Shown: positions 24,907 to 34,051 of the stretch, piece after piece
Numbering within the stretch: the stretch's first letter is position 1
Layout: each line of letters begins with the position of its first letter
DNA from: Pseudomonadota bacterium
GTDB taxonomy: Bacteria; Bdellovibrionota; UBA1018; CAIMNF01
Assembly (NCBI GenBank): GCA_027491115.1
Contig: JAIXWV010000035.1
Span: 1 to 64,000 of the forward strand
Reading direction: 5' to 3'
DNA: 64,000 nt
The notes under the pieces: model-generated
What the model was told of the DNA's origin: nothing
Database searches by the model: none
Seen by the model: only the letters and a program-made list of their open reading frames with translations
Translations under genes and position numbers: made by a program

Positions 24907-25833
24907 ATGTGTTATTCAGCAATGATCGAATCATCGGTCCGGGAGTTGTCTCTCCGCTACCAGGCGCGGGTGGACCTGAGTGCTTTCGAGGGTCTTTATG
25001 AGGAGCAGGAGAAGACCAATAAGCTTAAGTTATTGAAAGGCCTTGAGAGTTTCGTCTTGTCCGAGGTCCCTGATCGTCGGGCCATCGTTCAAGGGCGTTT
25101 GGAGAGTCTGATGGCTCGCCAAAAAGCAAAACTCCTTGCGGACTTGGCCTCGCAGGAGGAGCGTCTCGCTCGTGCCAGTTCCCAATTGGCCGAAAAAGAG
25201 ACCAAGTCGCTCATCAACGAAGCCCGAATTGCCAAAAACAAGGTGAATCAGATCCGGGAGCGAATCGATGAGCTGGGACGGCAAGCACCAGAGACCGAGC
25301 GGATTTTCCCGGGTGTATTCGCACCGCTGATTGTGTCGCACGAGGGGAAGCGCTGGATCCGGCCATTTCGATACCAATTGCGTCCATCAGGCGAAACCGA
25401 GATCTTCGACCGTAAATTCAACGGCACTTACAACGTCCGGAGGGACCGACTGCACGAGGTCCGTTGGTGGAAGAATCTATACGGAAAGAATCATGGATTG
25501 TTGGTGATGAGACGGTTCTACGAGCATGTAGAAACGCCTGACGGAGACTCAATGATTTTGGAGTTCCGTGAGGAACTCGAAAAGGACCTGTTGGTTCCGT
25601 GTTTGTATGACCGGAACGAAGTGGGACCTTTTCCGTTGGACTCATTTGGTCTGATCACAGATGACCCGAACCCGGAGGTGCTCGCGGCGGGTCATGATCG
25701 AACGCCGCTCGTGATCCATCCAGAGTCGATCGATGAGTGGCTCGATACCCGCGGTTCTGGCAAGACAGAGAAATACGACAGAATTCTCTGTCGAAAATTC
25801 CCGACCCTTTTTTCGCACCGGCCATCACGTTGA
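24907..25833 (+). CDS. SRAP-domain abasic-site-processing protein (YedK/HMCES family)
   Basis: Cys2 directly after the initiator methionine (MCYSAMI) is the catalytic residue that crosslinks abasic sites in single-stranded DNA. A long charged coiled coil (about residues 25-125) splits the domain, as in a known subfamily. FNGTYNVRRDRL, then MRRFYEHVE supplies the catalytic glutamate, LVPCLYDR, and FGLITDDPNPEVLAAGHDRTP supplies the histidine. It starts 41 bases from the divergent HNH nuclease and ends flush against the convergent MORN gene. Confidence 0.88.
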   Translation: MCYSAMIESSVRELSLRYQARVDLSAFEGLYEEQEKTNKLKLLKGLESFVLSEVPDRRAIVQGRLESLMARQKAKLLADLASQEERLARASSQLAEKETKSLINEARIAKNKVNQIRERIDELGRQAPETERIFPGVFAPLIVSHEGKRWIRPFRYQLRPSGETEIFDRKFNGTYNVRRDRLHEVRWWKNLYGKNHGLLVMRRFYEHVETPDGDSMILEFREELEKDLLVPCLYDRNEVGPFPLDSFGLITDDPNPEVLAAGHDRTPLVIHPESIDEWLDTRGSGKTEKYDRILCRKFPTLFSHRPSR

Positions 25834-26697
25834 TCATTCGCCGAACCGGTACTCGAGTCCCACCTTGAGCAGGGTCGTCGGATTCACTTTGAAGTTCACC
25901 TGTTCGAGCCCGGCCACCACAGCGGCTTTTCCCCGATAAAAATCGTAGCCTGTGTCGAGATGGAAGGAAGGGGCAGTGGCAGAACCGAGCCAGCTGTGAA
26001 CGCCGACCCTGGGTTCAACACGGAATCGATCGAAATTCTTCAATCTCAGTCTCATTCCTGCAGATGCCGAAATGACCCAGACCACGGGTTTGACCGAATC
26101 GCGGGATTTCAGTCCGCCCCATGACAAAGCGCCCACCCATTCTGTGAACTCACCACGCCGATACCCCGGTGAGTAGCTGAAGAACCCGGTTCCGACCTGT
26201 CCACCGGATTTCTGGAACACACCGGCGCCAAGAGCCTGTCCTCTTTTCAAGATCCATCGTGGAGATTCGTTATCGACACGATCTCCGCGAATGAAAGTGA
26301 TTCGATTCAATACCTTCCCGTCGGGATCGAAAAAGGTCCAGACACCGTCGGGTTGGTTATCAGTCCAAGTACCCTCGTCCAAGACCGCTCCGCTTTTCGA
26401 ATAACGTTTCCAGAGTCCATTCATTTTCCCGTGATTGAATTCTCCGGACCGGGTCAAGACCCCCTCTTCCCGCAGAACATAGGGGCCATGACGGAGTCCG
26501 TCTTTTTCGCACCACTCTCCGACGGCTCCGGTTTCGGATGTTTCCTCGACATGGACGGACCCCTCGGGACAGCTGACGGGGCTGGCGAACAGGGGTAATG
26601 GAATCAAAAGCGAAAACGCGATGGCGAGTCTGCCTCGCACCGAGAGCATGAGACTTAGAATACTCGAATTTAATGGCATGGGTACTGTGTCAATCAA
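25834..26697 (-). CDS. Exported MORN-repeat protein with C-terminal barrel-like region
   Basis: The N-terminus contains a signal peptide (LAIAFSLLIPLPLFASPV); the start may be 26697, 26679 or 26649. Residues about 60-130 hold three MORN_2-type repeats (GLRHGPYVLREEG, GKMNGLWKRYSKSG, NQPDGVWTFFDPDG). The C-terminal half is strand-rich and ends LKVGLEYRFGE, resembling a small outer-membrane barrel. Its stop codon begins one base after the SRAP stop. A MORN module displayed by a barrel is uncommon; the role is unknown. Confidence 0.62.
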   Translation of the reverse strand: MIDTVPMPLNSSILSLMLSVRGRLAIAFSLLIPLPLFASPVSCPEGSVHVEETSETGAVGEWCEKDGLRHGPYVLREEGVLTRSGEFNHGKMNGLWKRYSKSGAVLDEGTWTDNQPDGVWTFFDPDGKVLNRITFIRGDRVDNESPRWILKRGQALGAGVFQKSGGQVGTGFFSYSPGYRRGEFTEWVGALSWGGLKSRDSVKPVVWVISASAGMRLRLKNFDRFRVEPRVGVHSWLGSATAPSFHLDTGYDFYRGKAAVVAGLEQVNFKVNPTTLLKVGLEYRFGE

Positions 26698-26758
26698 GAC
26701 AGTTGAGGCTAAATTTTTCGGGAGTTATACTGAAACGGTACCCTGAAAAGGAGAGCTC

Positions 26759-27331
26759 ATGATCTGGATCGGCGTAGCTGTGTTTTTGATTTTGGTGGTC
26801 GGGATTTTTGTTACGGTGGTGATCTCCGTATATAACGGGATCGTGGCTCTCAAGAATCAGGTGGATCGGGCATGGGCCAATATCGATGTGGTGCTCAAGC
26901 AACGGTATGATGAAATTCCCCAATTGGTTCAGGTTTTGGAACAGGCTGCCCAGTATGAAAAATCCGTGATTCAGAAGGTGATGGATGCCCGTGCACGATA
27001 CGGATCAGCGCGGAGCCCGGACGAGAAGGTGGGCGCTTCTCAGGAGATGTCTCTTGCGCTGAGAGGGGTGTTTGCCATCGGAGAAGCCTACCCGGAGCTC
27101 AAGTCCAATTCCAACTTCACGCATCTTCAGAACCGCTTGAGTTCGCTCGAGGAACAGCTCACCGACCGGCGCGAAGTTTACAATGAGGCGGTCACCAACT
27201 GGAACACCCGGATTGCACAGTTTCCGGAGATCCTGTTCCGTTCATTCATGACTCTCCAGGAGAGGGTCCTCTTTCAGGTGACCGAGCAGGAAAAGTCACG
27301 CCCCAACCTGAAAATGAATCTCGGAAACTGA
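26759..27331 (+). CDS. lemA: LemA family protein
   Basis: A 190-residue protein with an N-terminal membrane helix (MIWIGVAVFLILVVGIFVTV) followed by the LemA signature: YNGIVALKNQVDRAWANIDVVLKQRYDEIPQLVQV and later YPELKSNSNFTHLQNRLSSLEEQL and YNEAVTNWNTRIAQFP. The bulk is a helical bundle. A strong ribosome site AAAGGAGAG precedes it. It leads an operon with the GIDE protein, a pairing common in bacteria whose function is not established. Confidence 0.93.
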   Translation: MIWIGVAVFLILVVGIFVTVVISVYNGIVALKNQVDRAWANIDVVLKQRYDEIPQLVQVLEQAAQYEKSVIQKVMDARARYGSARSPDEKVGASQEMSLALRGVFAIGEAYPELKSNSNFTHLQNRLSSLEEQLTDRREVYNEAVTNWNTRIAQFPEILFRSFMTLQERVLFQVTEQEKSRPNLKMNLGN

Positions 27332-27334
27332 ACT

Positions 27335-28120
27335 GTGGCCAAAGACAACTTGTTGCAGTTTGCCGTGTTCGGTCTGATCACCGGCGGTGCCCTGATGATC
27401 CGGGGATACCGGAAGTTCAGGATTCGCAGGAAGATCGAGGATCTTCCCACGAGTCGTATTGCCCAGGCCGCACAAGGGCTCGTGGAGTTTGAAGGAAAGG
27501 CCCGACCTTATGGTGGTAAAGTCTTCACCTCTGTGGACGGGCTACCCACTCTTTATTCCAGGGTGACGATCGAGGAGTATCGCTCAAACGGAAAGAACTC
27601 TCGTTGGGAGACCCGCTGGACCTATGAGTTGGGTGAACGTTTTCTGATCGAAGACACCACCGGGGTGGCTCACGTGATGGTCAAGGGAGCGGAGCTGCAT
27701 TTGAAGCGCGAGATTCGCCAGTGGGACTTGATCGATCCGATCCGGAAGCGTACTTTTTTGGCGGATTCAGTCGGAAAGATTTCATCTCCGGGTGCGATGA
27801 GCTCCGGTGAGTGGCGGGTGACGGAAGAGAAGGTGACTCTCGATGAGGAATTGCTGGTGATCGGGAATTTCAGGACCCGTCAAAATGAGCCAGAGGTGGT
27901 GATTCGAACTCCGGGGAACCAGGTTCCAGAGCGCAAGGTGAAGTCTTCGGGCGGATTGATGCGGGACGCGGTCCATCCCTTGATTCTGGCTGACGGGACC
28001 CAGCAAGAGGTGCTTTCCCGGGTCAATCACGGGGTCCCGATCATGATTCTTGGGGCTGCGGCTGTCAGTGTAGGGGTGGTGTTAACTGTAATGGAGATTT
28101 GGGGTTTCCAACAGTCTTGA
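27335..28120 (+). CDS. GIDE-domain membrane protein
   Basis: GTG start three bases after the LemA stop. The N-terminal hydrophobic segment and RKFRIRRKIEDLPTSRIAQAAQGLVEFEGKA opening, then PTLYSRVTIEEY and FLIEDTTGVAHVMVKGAELHL, match the bacterial GIDE (MULAN-related) domain; a C-terminal helix (IMILGAAAVSVGVVLTVMEIW) gives the family's two-helix topology. There is no RING domain, so ubiquitin ligase activity is not implied. It is probably in the inner membrane with LemA. Confidence 0.86.
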   Translation: MAKDNLLQFAVFGLITGGALMIRGYRKFRIRRKIEDLPTSRIAQAAQGLVEFEGKARPYGGKVFTSVDGLPTLYSRVTIEEYRSNGKNSRWETRWTYELGERFLIEDTTGVAHVMVKGAELHLKREIRQWDLIDPIRKRTFLADSVGKISSPGAMSSGEWRVTEEKVTLDEELLVIGNFRTRQNEPEVVIRTPGNQVPERKVKSSGGLMRDAVHPLILADGTQQEVLSRVNHGVPIMILGAAAVSVGVVLTVMEIWGFQQS

Positions 28121-28151
28121 CAGGGTGCGGAAATCAGGGCAATTTCCGGTC

Positions 28152-29066
28152 ATGGTTTGGCTAATTCGGGTTCTGATCGTGGTGTGGGCATTTCACGGAT
28201 TTACCGTGTTTGCGGAGCCACGGGAAGAGGCGGCCACACTCCTCGCCAAGCACCATCATTCAGAGACTATCAGCGCCCGGTTGAGTGCTTTCTCCTCCGA
28301 GTTCCTGGGACTTCCCTACGGGTCCACCGGCCCTCTCGGTGAAGGTGTTTCCGGCCGGTACGATCAAGATCCTCTCTATCGCTTTGACACTTTCGATTGC
28401 ACCACTTTTGTCGAAACCGTGGTCTCGCTTGCCCTCTCAAATAATGTGGATGCCTTTGAGAACTCCATGAATCGCATCCGCTACCAGGGGGGTGAGGTGG
28501 AGTTTCTGAGGCGGAATCATTTTCCGAGTCTTCAGTGGATTCCGAACAATCTCTCGAACGGGATGTTCGACGAGGCCAATTCCAAAGTGATACCCGTTGA
28601 AGAGCAGGCATTGGCAGAAGCGAACATCGATGTCGGGGGATGGCTCAGGAAATCGGGCCCCGGATTGATTCAAATCCCCGGTCTTTCGAGCTCCGAGCGC
28701 GCGGAGCGTGGAATCGAGCTTCAGCGTCTGGGTGACCGGTACTCACCCGAAAAAGCGACCCTTTTTTACATTCCAATCGCCCGGTTGCTCAAGGAGCCTG
28801 CTTTGCTCCGGCGCATTCCAGATGGCGCCATCATCAATTTTGTCAGACCGAATTGGGATCTGACCGCTTCCATCGGGACGCACATGAATGTCTCGCATCA
28901 GGGTTTGGTCTTCCGAACCCCCGAGGGTGTCCGACTCCGCCACGCAAGTGTGGGGGGCGAAAAAAAGGTCATGGATGTGAGTCTGCTGAAATATTTGAAG
29001 AATTTCGAGAACCATCCCACCATGAAGGGGATTCACCTGCTCACTTTGCGTGAATCAGGGCTTTGA
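28152..29066 (+). CDS. DUF1460 NlpC/P60-like exported hydrolase
   Basis: I use ATG 28152 with AGGG upstream; GTG 28125 is possible. Signal peptide ends near TVFA. DUF1460 members are N-acetylmuramoyl-L-alanine amidase-like cysteine hydrolases. Catalytic Cys83 lies in the motif TFDCTTFVETV; GTHMNVSHQGLVF supplies the histidine, and a later HLLTLRESGL closes the fold. It follows the GIDE gene by about 30 bases, so the operon combines two membrane proteins and a cell-wall enzyme. Its 3' end overlaps the convergent secreted-protein gene by 26 bases. Confidence 0.85.
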   Translation: MVWLIRVLIVVWAFHGFTVFAEPREEAATLLAKHHHSETISARLSAFSSEFLGLPYGSTGPLGEGVSGRYDQDPLYRFDTFDCTTFVETVVSLALSNNVDAFENSMNRIRYQGGEVEFLRRNHFPSLQWIPNNLSNGMFDEANSKVIPVEEQALAEANIDVGGWLRKSGPGLIQIPGLSSSERAERGIELQRLGDRYSPEKATLFYIPIARLLKEPALLRRIPDGAIINFVRPNWDLTASIGTHMNVSHQGLVFRTPEGVRLRHASVGGEKKVMDVSLLKYLKNFENHPTMKGIHLLTLRESGL

Positions 29067-29964
29067 TCACCTGAGAGCAGTCCGCATCAAACCGGAATGC
29101 CGCACAAGAGGTGCCCATCGATTTGGTGTAAAGAAGTCGACGTGCGAAGTATTCGCGGCAAAGGACTTGGGCTGCGGCTTGGCTTATTTTTTTCTCTGAA
29201 AAAGACTTCACCAGGTCAACTGCACAAATGGATTTTTCTTCCGTCGCATACGGATGATCAGTCATCAAGGTCAATGGGATTTTGCCCTCTGTTTCGCTTT
29301 CGGGCAGGACACAATCACCAAAACAAGCTTTACCGGTAATCTTGGTGGAACAATCGACCGGCTCCTGATGGGTTCCCGGTGCCAGCGGCTGGGGATGGCT
29401 GGAGCTTGAAGGCAGCATGAGCCCGGTTTGTGATTTCCGGGCCAGCTTGTACTTCGAATCATACGGAGATCTCACGATTTTTTTCGAAGAACAGCTTGGT
29501 ACCTCGTCCATCGACCAATCACCGGATGATGCAGAAATGAAACGCGACCCTTTGATCCGGCTCAGATCCGAACATTTTTTTTCGGCCTGATTCAAACATT
29601 CTCTCTCTGCCCAGGCTGAAAAAATGGATCCAAGCGAGCTCGGCGTGATGAAGGAGGGAGGGTGGTGTCCGTCTCCAGGCATCAGTCCCTGCTCTTCGGG
29701 ATTGAATGTCCCGGTGACCGTGCTTGCCATAGGGGCTGCTTGCCCCTCGCAGGTGTACTCGCATCGGATGGACGCCTCAAACGCATATTTTGCCAATGAT
29801 CCGTTCAAGCCAGGAAAATCACAGTGTGTTTCCGACTTCTTCTGACCGAGGATTCGATCCGCCATCACCTTCGGGCTGTACATCCCTCCGGCCTGAATTT
29901 TGGGTTCGGCCCAGACAGGCACCGAGAAAAGTAGAATAGCAATGAATGCCAGCATGCGTCTCAC
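29041..29964 (-). CDS. Secreted cysteine-rich hypothetical protein
   Basis: Signal peptide MRRMLAFIAILLFSVPVWA. The mature 288 residues carry about fourteen cysteines, many paired locally (RCEYTCEG, CLNQAEKKCSD, KACFGDCVLP), suggesting several disulfides. A low-complexity SSSSHPQPLAPGTHQEP linker separates two halves. No domain is recognised. The 5' end is divergent from the next gene and its 3' end overlaps DUF1460 by 26 bases. Confidence 0.6.
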   Translation of the reverse strand: MRRMLAFIAILLFSVPVWAEPKIQAGGMYSPKVMADRILGQKKSETHCDFPGLNGSLAKYAFEASIRCEYTCEGQAAPMASTVTGTFNPEEQGLMPGDGHHPPSFITPSSLGSIFSAWAERECLNQAEKKCSDLSRIKGSRFISASSGDWSMDEVPSCSSKKIVRSPYDSKYKLARKSQTGLMLPSSSSHPQPLAPGTHQEPVDCSTKITGKACFGDCVLPESETEGKIPLTLMTDHPYATEEKSICAVDLVKSFSEKKISQAAAQVLCREYFARRLLYTKSMGTSCAAFRFDADCSQVIKALIHAK

Positions 29965-30028
29965 TGGCTCAGGATATCAACCAGAGAACGGTTTTCAATA
30001 CATTTGCTTTGTGACATCCTCACGGGGG

Positions 30029-31846
30029 ATGTTCAGGAAAGCTCTCAAATCGACTGTGGCCTCGATGGGGATAGTTTTGGTGGTCACACTCCCTTACGCC
30101 CGTGGGGTCAAAGATGTTCCGAAGGGCACGGTCGAGTCCGGGGTCGACGGCGACGGTCGCGATGACGGTCTTCCGGGGCCTGAGTTGCTCGATGCGACTT
30201 TTGTGTACGATGCCAATGTCGGTACGGGAGGGGTGCAGGTCACCGTGCACAACCCGGTGGTCGAGAATGCCAATGCTCCCAACTTGAGGCGCATTTCCGA
30301 GATCTCCTCGACCTCTTTCGGGATTTCGGCCCAGCCTTGGACCCGCCCGCCGAGGAGCTTCAGGGATTCGATCCAGTATTTGGAGAGTATTTCTGCCACC
30401 CTGAAAAAAGACGAAAAACTCCTGTTATTGTCCATGGCCGGAGAAAAGCTCGGTAAAGGGTACGATCAGACTCTTCCGAGTGGCGAGACTCCGCTCGACC
30501 AGTTGTTCTTCAATGCCCAAAACGGGGGTGCCAAGGGCGGGGTTTGTCGGGATATCCATGCGTATATTTCTGAATATGCCGAGGCGCTCGGTTTCAAGAA
30601 TACTGGCATGTTCAATTTTGCAATCGACGACGAGACCCGGCATCAGGTGTCCTATTACCAGGATCCGGCCACCGGCGAATACCTGATCCAGGACTACTAC
30701 CGGATCATCAACACGGGCAGGAGCACCATGCTCGAAGCCCTCGACATCGCAACCTCTGTGGAAGGTGTCTTGACCGAGATCACTTACATCGGCACCAAGG
30801 CGGGAGTCCGGGCCTACACACCCAGTCCCACACGCTGGATCACGAGACACATGAAGGATGCTTCCCGGCTCGATCAGCGATCCATGGTGTCGCTCAATGT
30901 GGGTCGGAACGAGCGGACTTTCCAGTTGGCGCTCTCGAGCAGCAAGGATTCGATATTCAGGGCCAAGGGTTTTTATCTGCACTCGGATTATCAGGCCGAG
31001 GAGGGGCAATACCGCCTCGATATGTTCGGCGTAGCAGGAGGCATCGATACGAAGATCCTGCTCGACAATCCGATCATCAGTGAGGTGGGTCTGAATGCAA
31101 CAGCCATGGGGGGGCGGATCCTGTTCCAAAATCCGCTTTACCTGGCGCAGCTCCCGAGTTCGAGTGGGGAACCGATCCATCAAAGCAACATGGCCCGCTT
31201 CGGGCTCAAAGGTTATGCCAAGATCGATCGCTTGACCGGCTCTCTGATCGTAGAAGGTTCCACTGTCGAGAACACCGGTGGTCCGATGAATGCTCCTTAT
31301 TCCCACCAAATCAGGCCCCAGCTGACTTATCAGACCTTCATCCCGTCTTTCTTGGTCGAGGTCGCCCGGTCACTCCAGCTCCTGCCTAAGTCGATGTTGG
31401 AACCCGGTTATGCGCTGAAAACAGTCTACGACCAGGTCAGCGTGGTGATCGATGGTCGGAATGACGGACGGAATGCTTACCTCTATTTCCGGGGAGATTA
31501 TTACCTCTTTGACGGAATCAGCGGGATGAGTGCCGAGGGGGTCAAAGGCGTTCTCCGTGCGGCGATTCCCTCAGAAACCATGGGGGAGTTTGCCGTGGTG
31601 CTCGAGACATCGAAGATGTTGAAAAATCGTATTCAAGATCCCTACTACGATTCCCTTCCTTATGGAGAGGCCGGCATCGAGTGGCTGAAGCGTGTGGGTC
31701 GGAACATCGAAGTCGGGTCGGGGGTTTCTGTCGGAAATGGCCGACGTCCGTCTCCGCTGTTTGAAAACGCCGCTGATGCCATTCCGACCGTGACCGGCAC
31801 CCGTCCCGTATTGAACGGCGATCTTTGGATTCGTTACAAGCTTTAA
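30029..31846 (+). CDS. Secreted protein with transglutaminase-like triad and strand-rich C-terminus
   Basis: The frame is open from 29900, but the divergent gene starts at 29964 and the signal peptide begins at ATG 30029 (MFRKALKSTVASMGIVLVVT ... YARG), so I start there with moderate trust. Residues about 150-230 show Cys in GGVCRDIHAYISEYAEALGF, His in DETRHQVSYY and Asp in YLIQDYYRI, in the order and spacing of transglutaminase-like hydrolases. The remaining 370 residues are strand-rich with repeated GxxxF and LYLAQLP-type segments, end in WIRYKL, and may form a barrel. I do not recognise the whole architecture. Confidence 0.6.
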   Translation: MFRKALKSTVASMGIVLVVTLPYARGVKDVPKGTVESGVDGDGRDDGLPGPELLDATFVYDANVGTGGVQVTVHNPVVENANAPNLRRISEISSTSFGISAQPWTRPPRSFRDSIQYLESISATLKKDEKLLLLSMAGEKLGKGYDQTLPSGETPLDQLFFNAQNGGAKGGVCRDIHAYISEYAEALGFKNTGMFNFAIDDETRHQVSYYQDPATGEYLIQDYYRIINTGRSTMLEALDIATSVEGVLTEITYIGTKAGVRAYTPSPTRWITRHMKDASRLDQRSMVSLNVGRNERTFQLALSSSKDSIFRAKGFYLHSDYQAEEGQYRLDMFGVAGGIDTKILLDNPIISEVGLNATAMGGRILFQNPLYLAQLPSSSGEPIHQSNMARFGLKGYAKIDRLTGSLIVEGSTVENTGGPMNAPYSHQIRPQLTYQTFIPSFLVEVARSLQLLPKSMLEPGYALKTVYDQVSVVIDGRNDGRNAYLYFRGDYYLFDGISGMSAEGVKGVLRAAIPSETMGEFAVVLETSKMLKNRIQDPYYDSLPYGEAGIEWLKRVGRNIEVGSGVSVGNGRRPSPLFENAADAIPTVTGTRPVLNGDLWIRYKL

Positions 31847-33411
31847 GGCAGTTTTCCAAGGTCCAGGAACAGAAGCTTTGAGGTTCCTGTGGGAAGCGTT
31901 CGTGTTCCGAAGTTCCGCTCGATCCGGCCTTGAGATGATTCCGCCTTCACCTTCAGTTCGAACACTCCTTTGAGAGAGTCAACATGAGTAGAGGCCAACA
32001 CTTGTGGGAGGAGATTCCACGAGCGGAGATCGGGTGCATTCGCCGCATCGATGGCCCGTTTTGCGATGAAATAACCCGCCAGGATGGCGAGTTTTTTCAG
32101 TCCAGCCCCCTCTCCATCGGCGGACTGGTAGGCTTTGATGGCGGGAATCAGGATCGCGAGGTACTGAAGTCCGATCTTGAGAGCCTTGCCGGCAAATTCC
32201 TTGTTCCTCCGGGCCTTGAGCTCCGTGTGCAAAAGCTCATGCAAGGGGGCGACCAGTGCCAGGGGGAACTCCTGCACTTGCCCGTCTGATGATTTGAGTT
32301 CGAGTGTGAGGTGCAGGTCTCTTGGCGGAGTGGGCAGGGAGGGGGTTGAAATCAGGAAGCCCAAGCCACGATCAGCGGCGTCTGTCAGGTGCCGGGGGCC
32401 GTCTTCGGCATCACTGGAAATGGCTCCTGCCATGGCTCCGGTGAAAGCCACGAGCCCGAACTCGGGCGCGTAATGCAGGAGAATTCGGAAGCCGATGTCC
32501 TCCATCTGAGCGCGTAGGAGCGGGTCCTCAATGCCCTGAAACAGAGTGGAAAGGCCGATGTAGGTGTTCTGTGCTTTGTAGGGGCTGATCACCCCGCCCT
32601 GTACCAGGACGAGTGTGCCTTCTTCGCCTTCTTGGCCGAGCTGTTTTTCGAGCCCAGACGTCAGGTTCCGGATGGATTCAGAAGAATGGTTCAAACCCTT
32701 CACCCTGGCCTGTTCTTTTTCCAGAATCTTGAGCGACTGCTCCAAAAGAATCCGTGCCGTCTTTTTTTCAGAAGCCTGGGGGGAGCGGCCATGCAGGTAG
32801 GAGGCGAGGATCCGGGCCCAGGTGTCTTCTTGATAGTAATCTGCATGACCGTAGGACCGCTTCAGGTTTTCAAGATGGCTGTCCCACGCCAGAAGCTCGG
32901 CGCGGGCCTTGATTCTGAGATCAGCGATTTCCTTCTGAGAAAAAGTCCGCGCAGGATGCTGCTCGGCTTGAACCTGAATTCGACCTTTCTCGTCTTTGAT
33001 TTCAGGAGTTTCCCAGGCTGCGGTTTTTCCCTCATCTGCGAGGAGGGTGTACGCCAGGACCAGGTACTGATGCAGATAGGAGTACTCGATGGGGTTTCCG
33101 CCGTAGGCCCTGTCATACCAAGAGAAGGCCCCTTGATCCGATCGGACGCTGTTCGAAACTTCCCGACTTTTGCTCAAAAAATAAATCGCCTTCTCGTACT
33201 GTCCGCTCGAGAAGGCGATCGAAGAAAGCATCAAAAAGTGCTGAAGCCTGCTTTCACTTCTTTTCAGCACTTCGGCCGTGTAGAGTGACGCTTCAGCTTT
33301 GACGAAATCGCGTTCGAGAAACGCATTCCTCGCGTCCTTGATCCTGAGCTGGTCCCCTCCGGCGCAACCGGTGAGCCAGAGGATCAACAGGAGAGAGGCC
33401 GCTCTCACCAC
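31843..33411 (-). CDS. COG3014-type lipoprotein with TPR-like repeats
   Basis: Lipobox LTGC at residues 13-16, then GGDQ. Residues about 25-130 contain helix pairs resembling TPRs (ARNAFLERDFVKAEASLYTA, SSIAFSSGQYEKAIYFLSKS). A later VAPLHELLHTELKARR segment and a hydrophobic AILAGYFIAKRAID stretch fit the uncharacterised COG3014 family, which I know as a neighbour of LpoB- and LPP20-like lipoproteins. It is the last gene of a four-lipoprotein operon; its start overlaps the LpoB-like stop by 7 bases. Confidence 0.75.
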   Translation of the reverse strand: MVRAASLLLILWLTGCAGGDQLRIKDARNAFLERDFVKAEASLYTAEVLKRSESRLQHFLMLSSIAFSSGQYEKAIYFLSKSREVSNSVRSDQGAFSWYDRAYGGNPIEYSYLHQYLVLAYTLLADEGKTAAWETPEIKDEKGRIQVQAEQHPARTFSQKEIADLRIKARAELLAWDSHLENLKRSYGHADYYQEDTWARILASYLHGRSPQASEKKTARILLEQSLKILEKEQARVKGLNHSSESIRNLTSGLEKQLGQEGEEGTLVLVQGGVISPYKAQNTYIGLSTLFQGIEDPLLRAQMEDIGFRILLHYAPEFGLVAFTGAMAGAISSDAEDGPRHLTDAADRGLGFLISTPSLPTPPRDLHLTLELKSSDGQVQEFPLALVAPLHELLHTELKARRNKEFAGKALKIGLQYLAILIPAIKAYQSADGEGAGLKKLAILAGYFIAKRAIDAANAPDLRSWNLLPQVLASTHVDSLKGVFELKVKAESSQGRIERNFGTRTLPTGTSKLLFLDLGKLP

Positions 33412-34025
33412 TTCCCGCCACCCTCACTGTACTTGTTGATTTTTTCACGTACCCGACAGACCTCTTCCGCGCTTTGAATGTCGGTCAGACGGATGTTCAC
33501 AGTATACGTCTTGATGGTCTTGCCGTTCCGGGTTTCGGGTTTCATGTTGATGTCACCGAAAATCATGGCATCCGCACCGGACTGTTTTCCCACCTTCTTG
33601 GCCTGAGTCGGATCCACCATCCCGTCATTCTGATAGGTGATTTCCTTTAGGAGCGCATCACGCCTCGATGCGTCGATTAAGGTGAATTGCTCCGAATTCG
33701 AGAGCTTCTCGAGAAGGGCGTCCTCGAGGTCCTTCACCGGAAAATACGCTTCCGAGGTGTTGTTCCGGATTTCTCCGACGAACAGTTTGATCCGCTTCCC
33801 TGCGTATTTGAGTGAAAACTCGTTGAAGCGCTTGTGGGCGTAGACCTGCTTCATGGAGCCGTCGATCACCCGGATGGTGTCGCCGTCCACCCAGTTGTCG
33901 GTGATCTCCATGGCTTTTTCGTCAGCTTTGGAGTCATCGACCCGCTCGGCCTTGAAGCTCGAACAAGCGGGGTTCAGGGCCAGGAGAGTGAGAGTCAGAG
34001 GAATCAGGATATGGGTGGTTTTCAT
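33405..34025 (-). CDS. LpoB-like lipoprotein (penicillin-binding protein activator family)
   Basis: Lipobox NPAC (about residues 18-21). The mature part has the LpoB/CsgG-type fold markers: IKLFVGEIRNNTSEAYFPV, LEDALLEKLSNSEQFTLID, then GADAMIFGDINMKPET and YTVNIRLTDIQSAEEVCRVR. In Enterobacteria LpoB activates PBP1b from the outer membrane; in this operon context the partner is unknown, because related proteins also occur with LPP20 lipoproteins outside peptidoglycan synthesis. Confidence 0.82.
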   Translation of the reverse strand: MKTTHILIPLTLTLLALNPACSSFKAERVDDSKADEKAMEITDNWVDGDTIRVIDGSMKQVYAHKRFNEFSLKYAGKRIKLFVGEIRNNTSEAYFPVKDLEDALLEKLSNSEQFTLIDASRRDALLKEITYQNDGMVDPTQAKKVGKQSGADAMIFGDINMKPETRNGKTIKTYTVNIRLTDIQSAEEVCRVREKINKYSEGGGKW

Positions 34026-34051
34026 GGTTCAACCTTTCTCGGGCCCGTGGA

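Noticed and set aside
30425-31309. Minus-strand frame of 294 codons opposite the transglutaminase-like protein
   Set aside because: Shadow of the plus-strand gene: it avoids stops because of GC-rich third positions, and its protein is not family-like.
32632-33288. Plus-strand frame of 218 codons opposite the COG3014 lipoprotein
   Set aside because: Shadow frame inside a gene with a clear lipobox and operon context.
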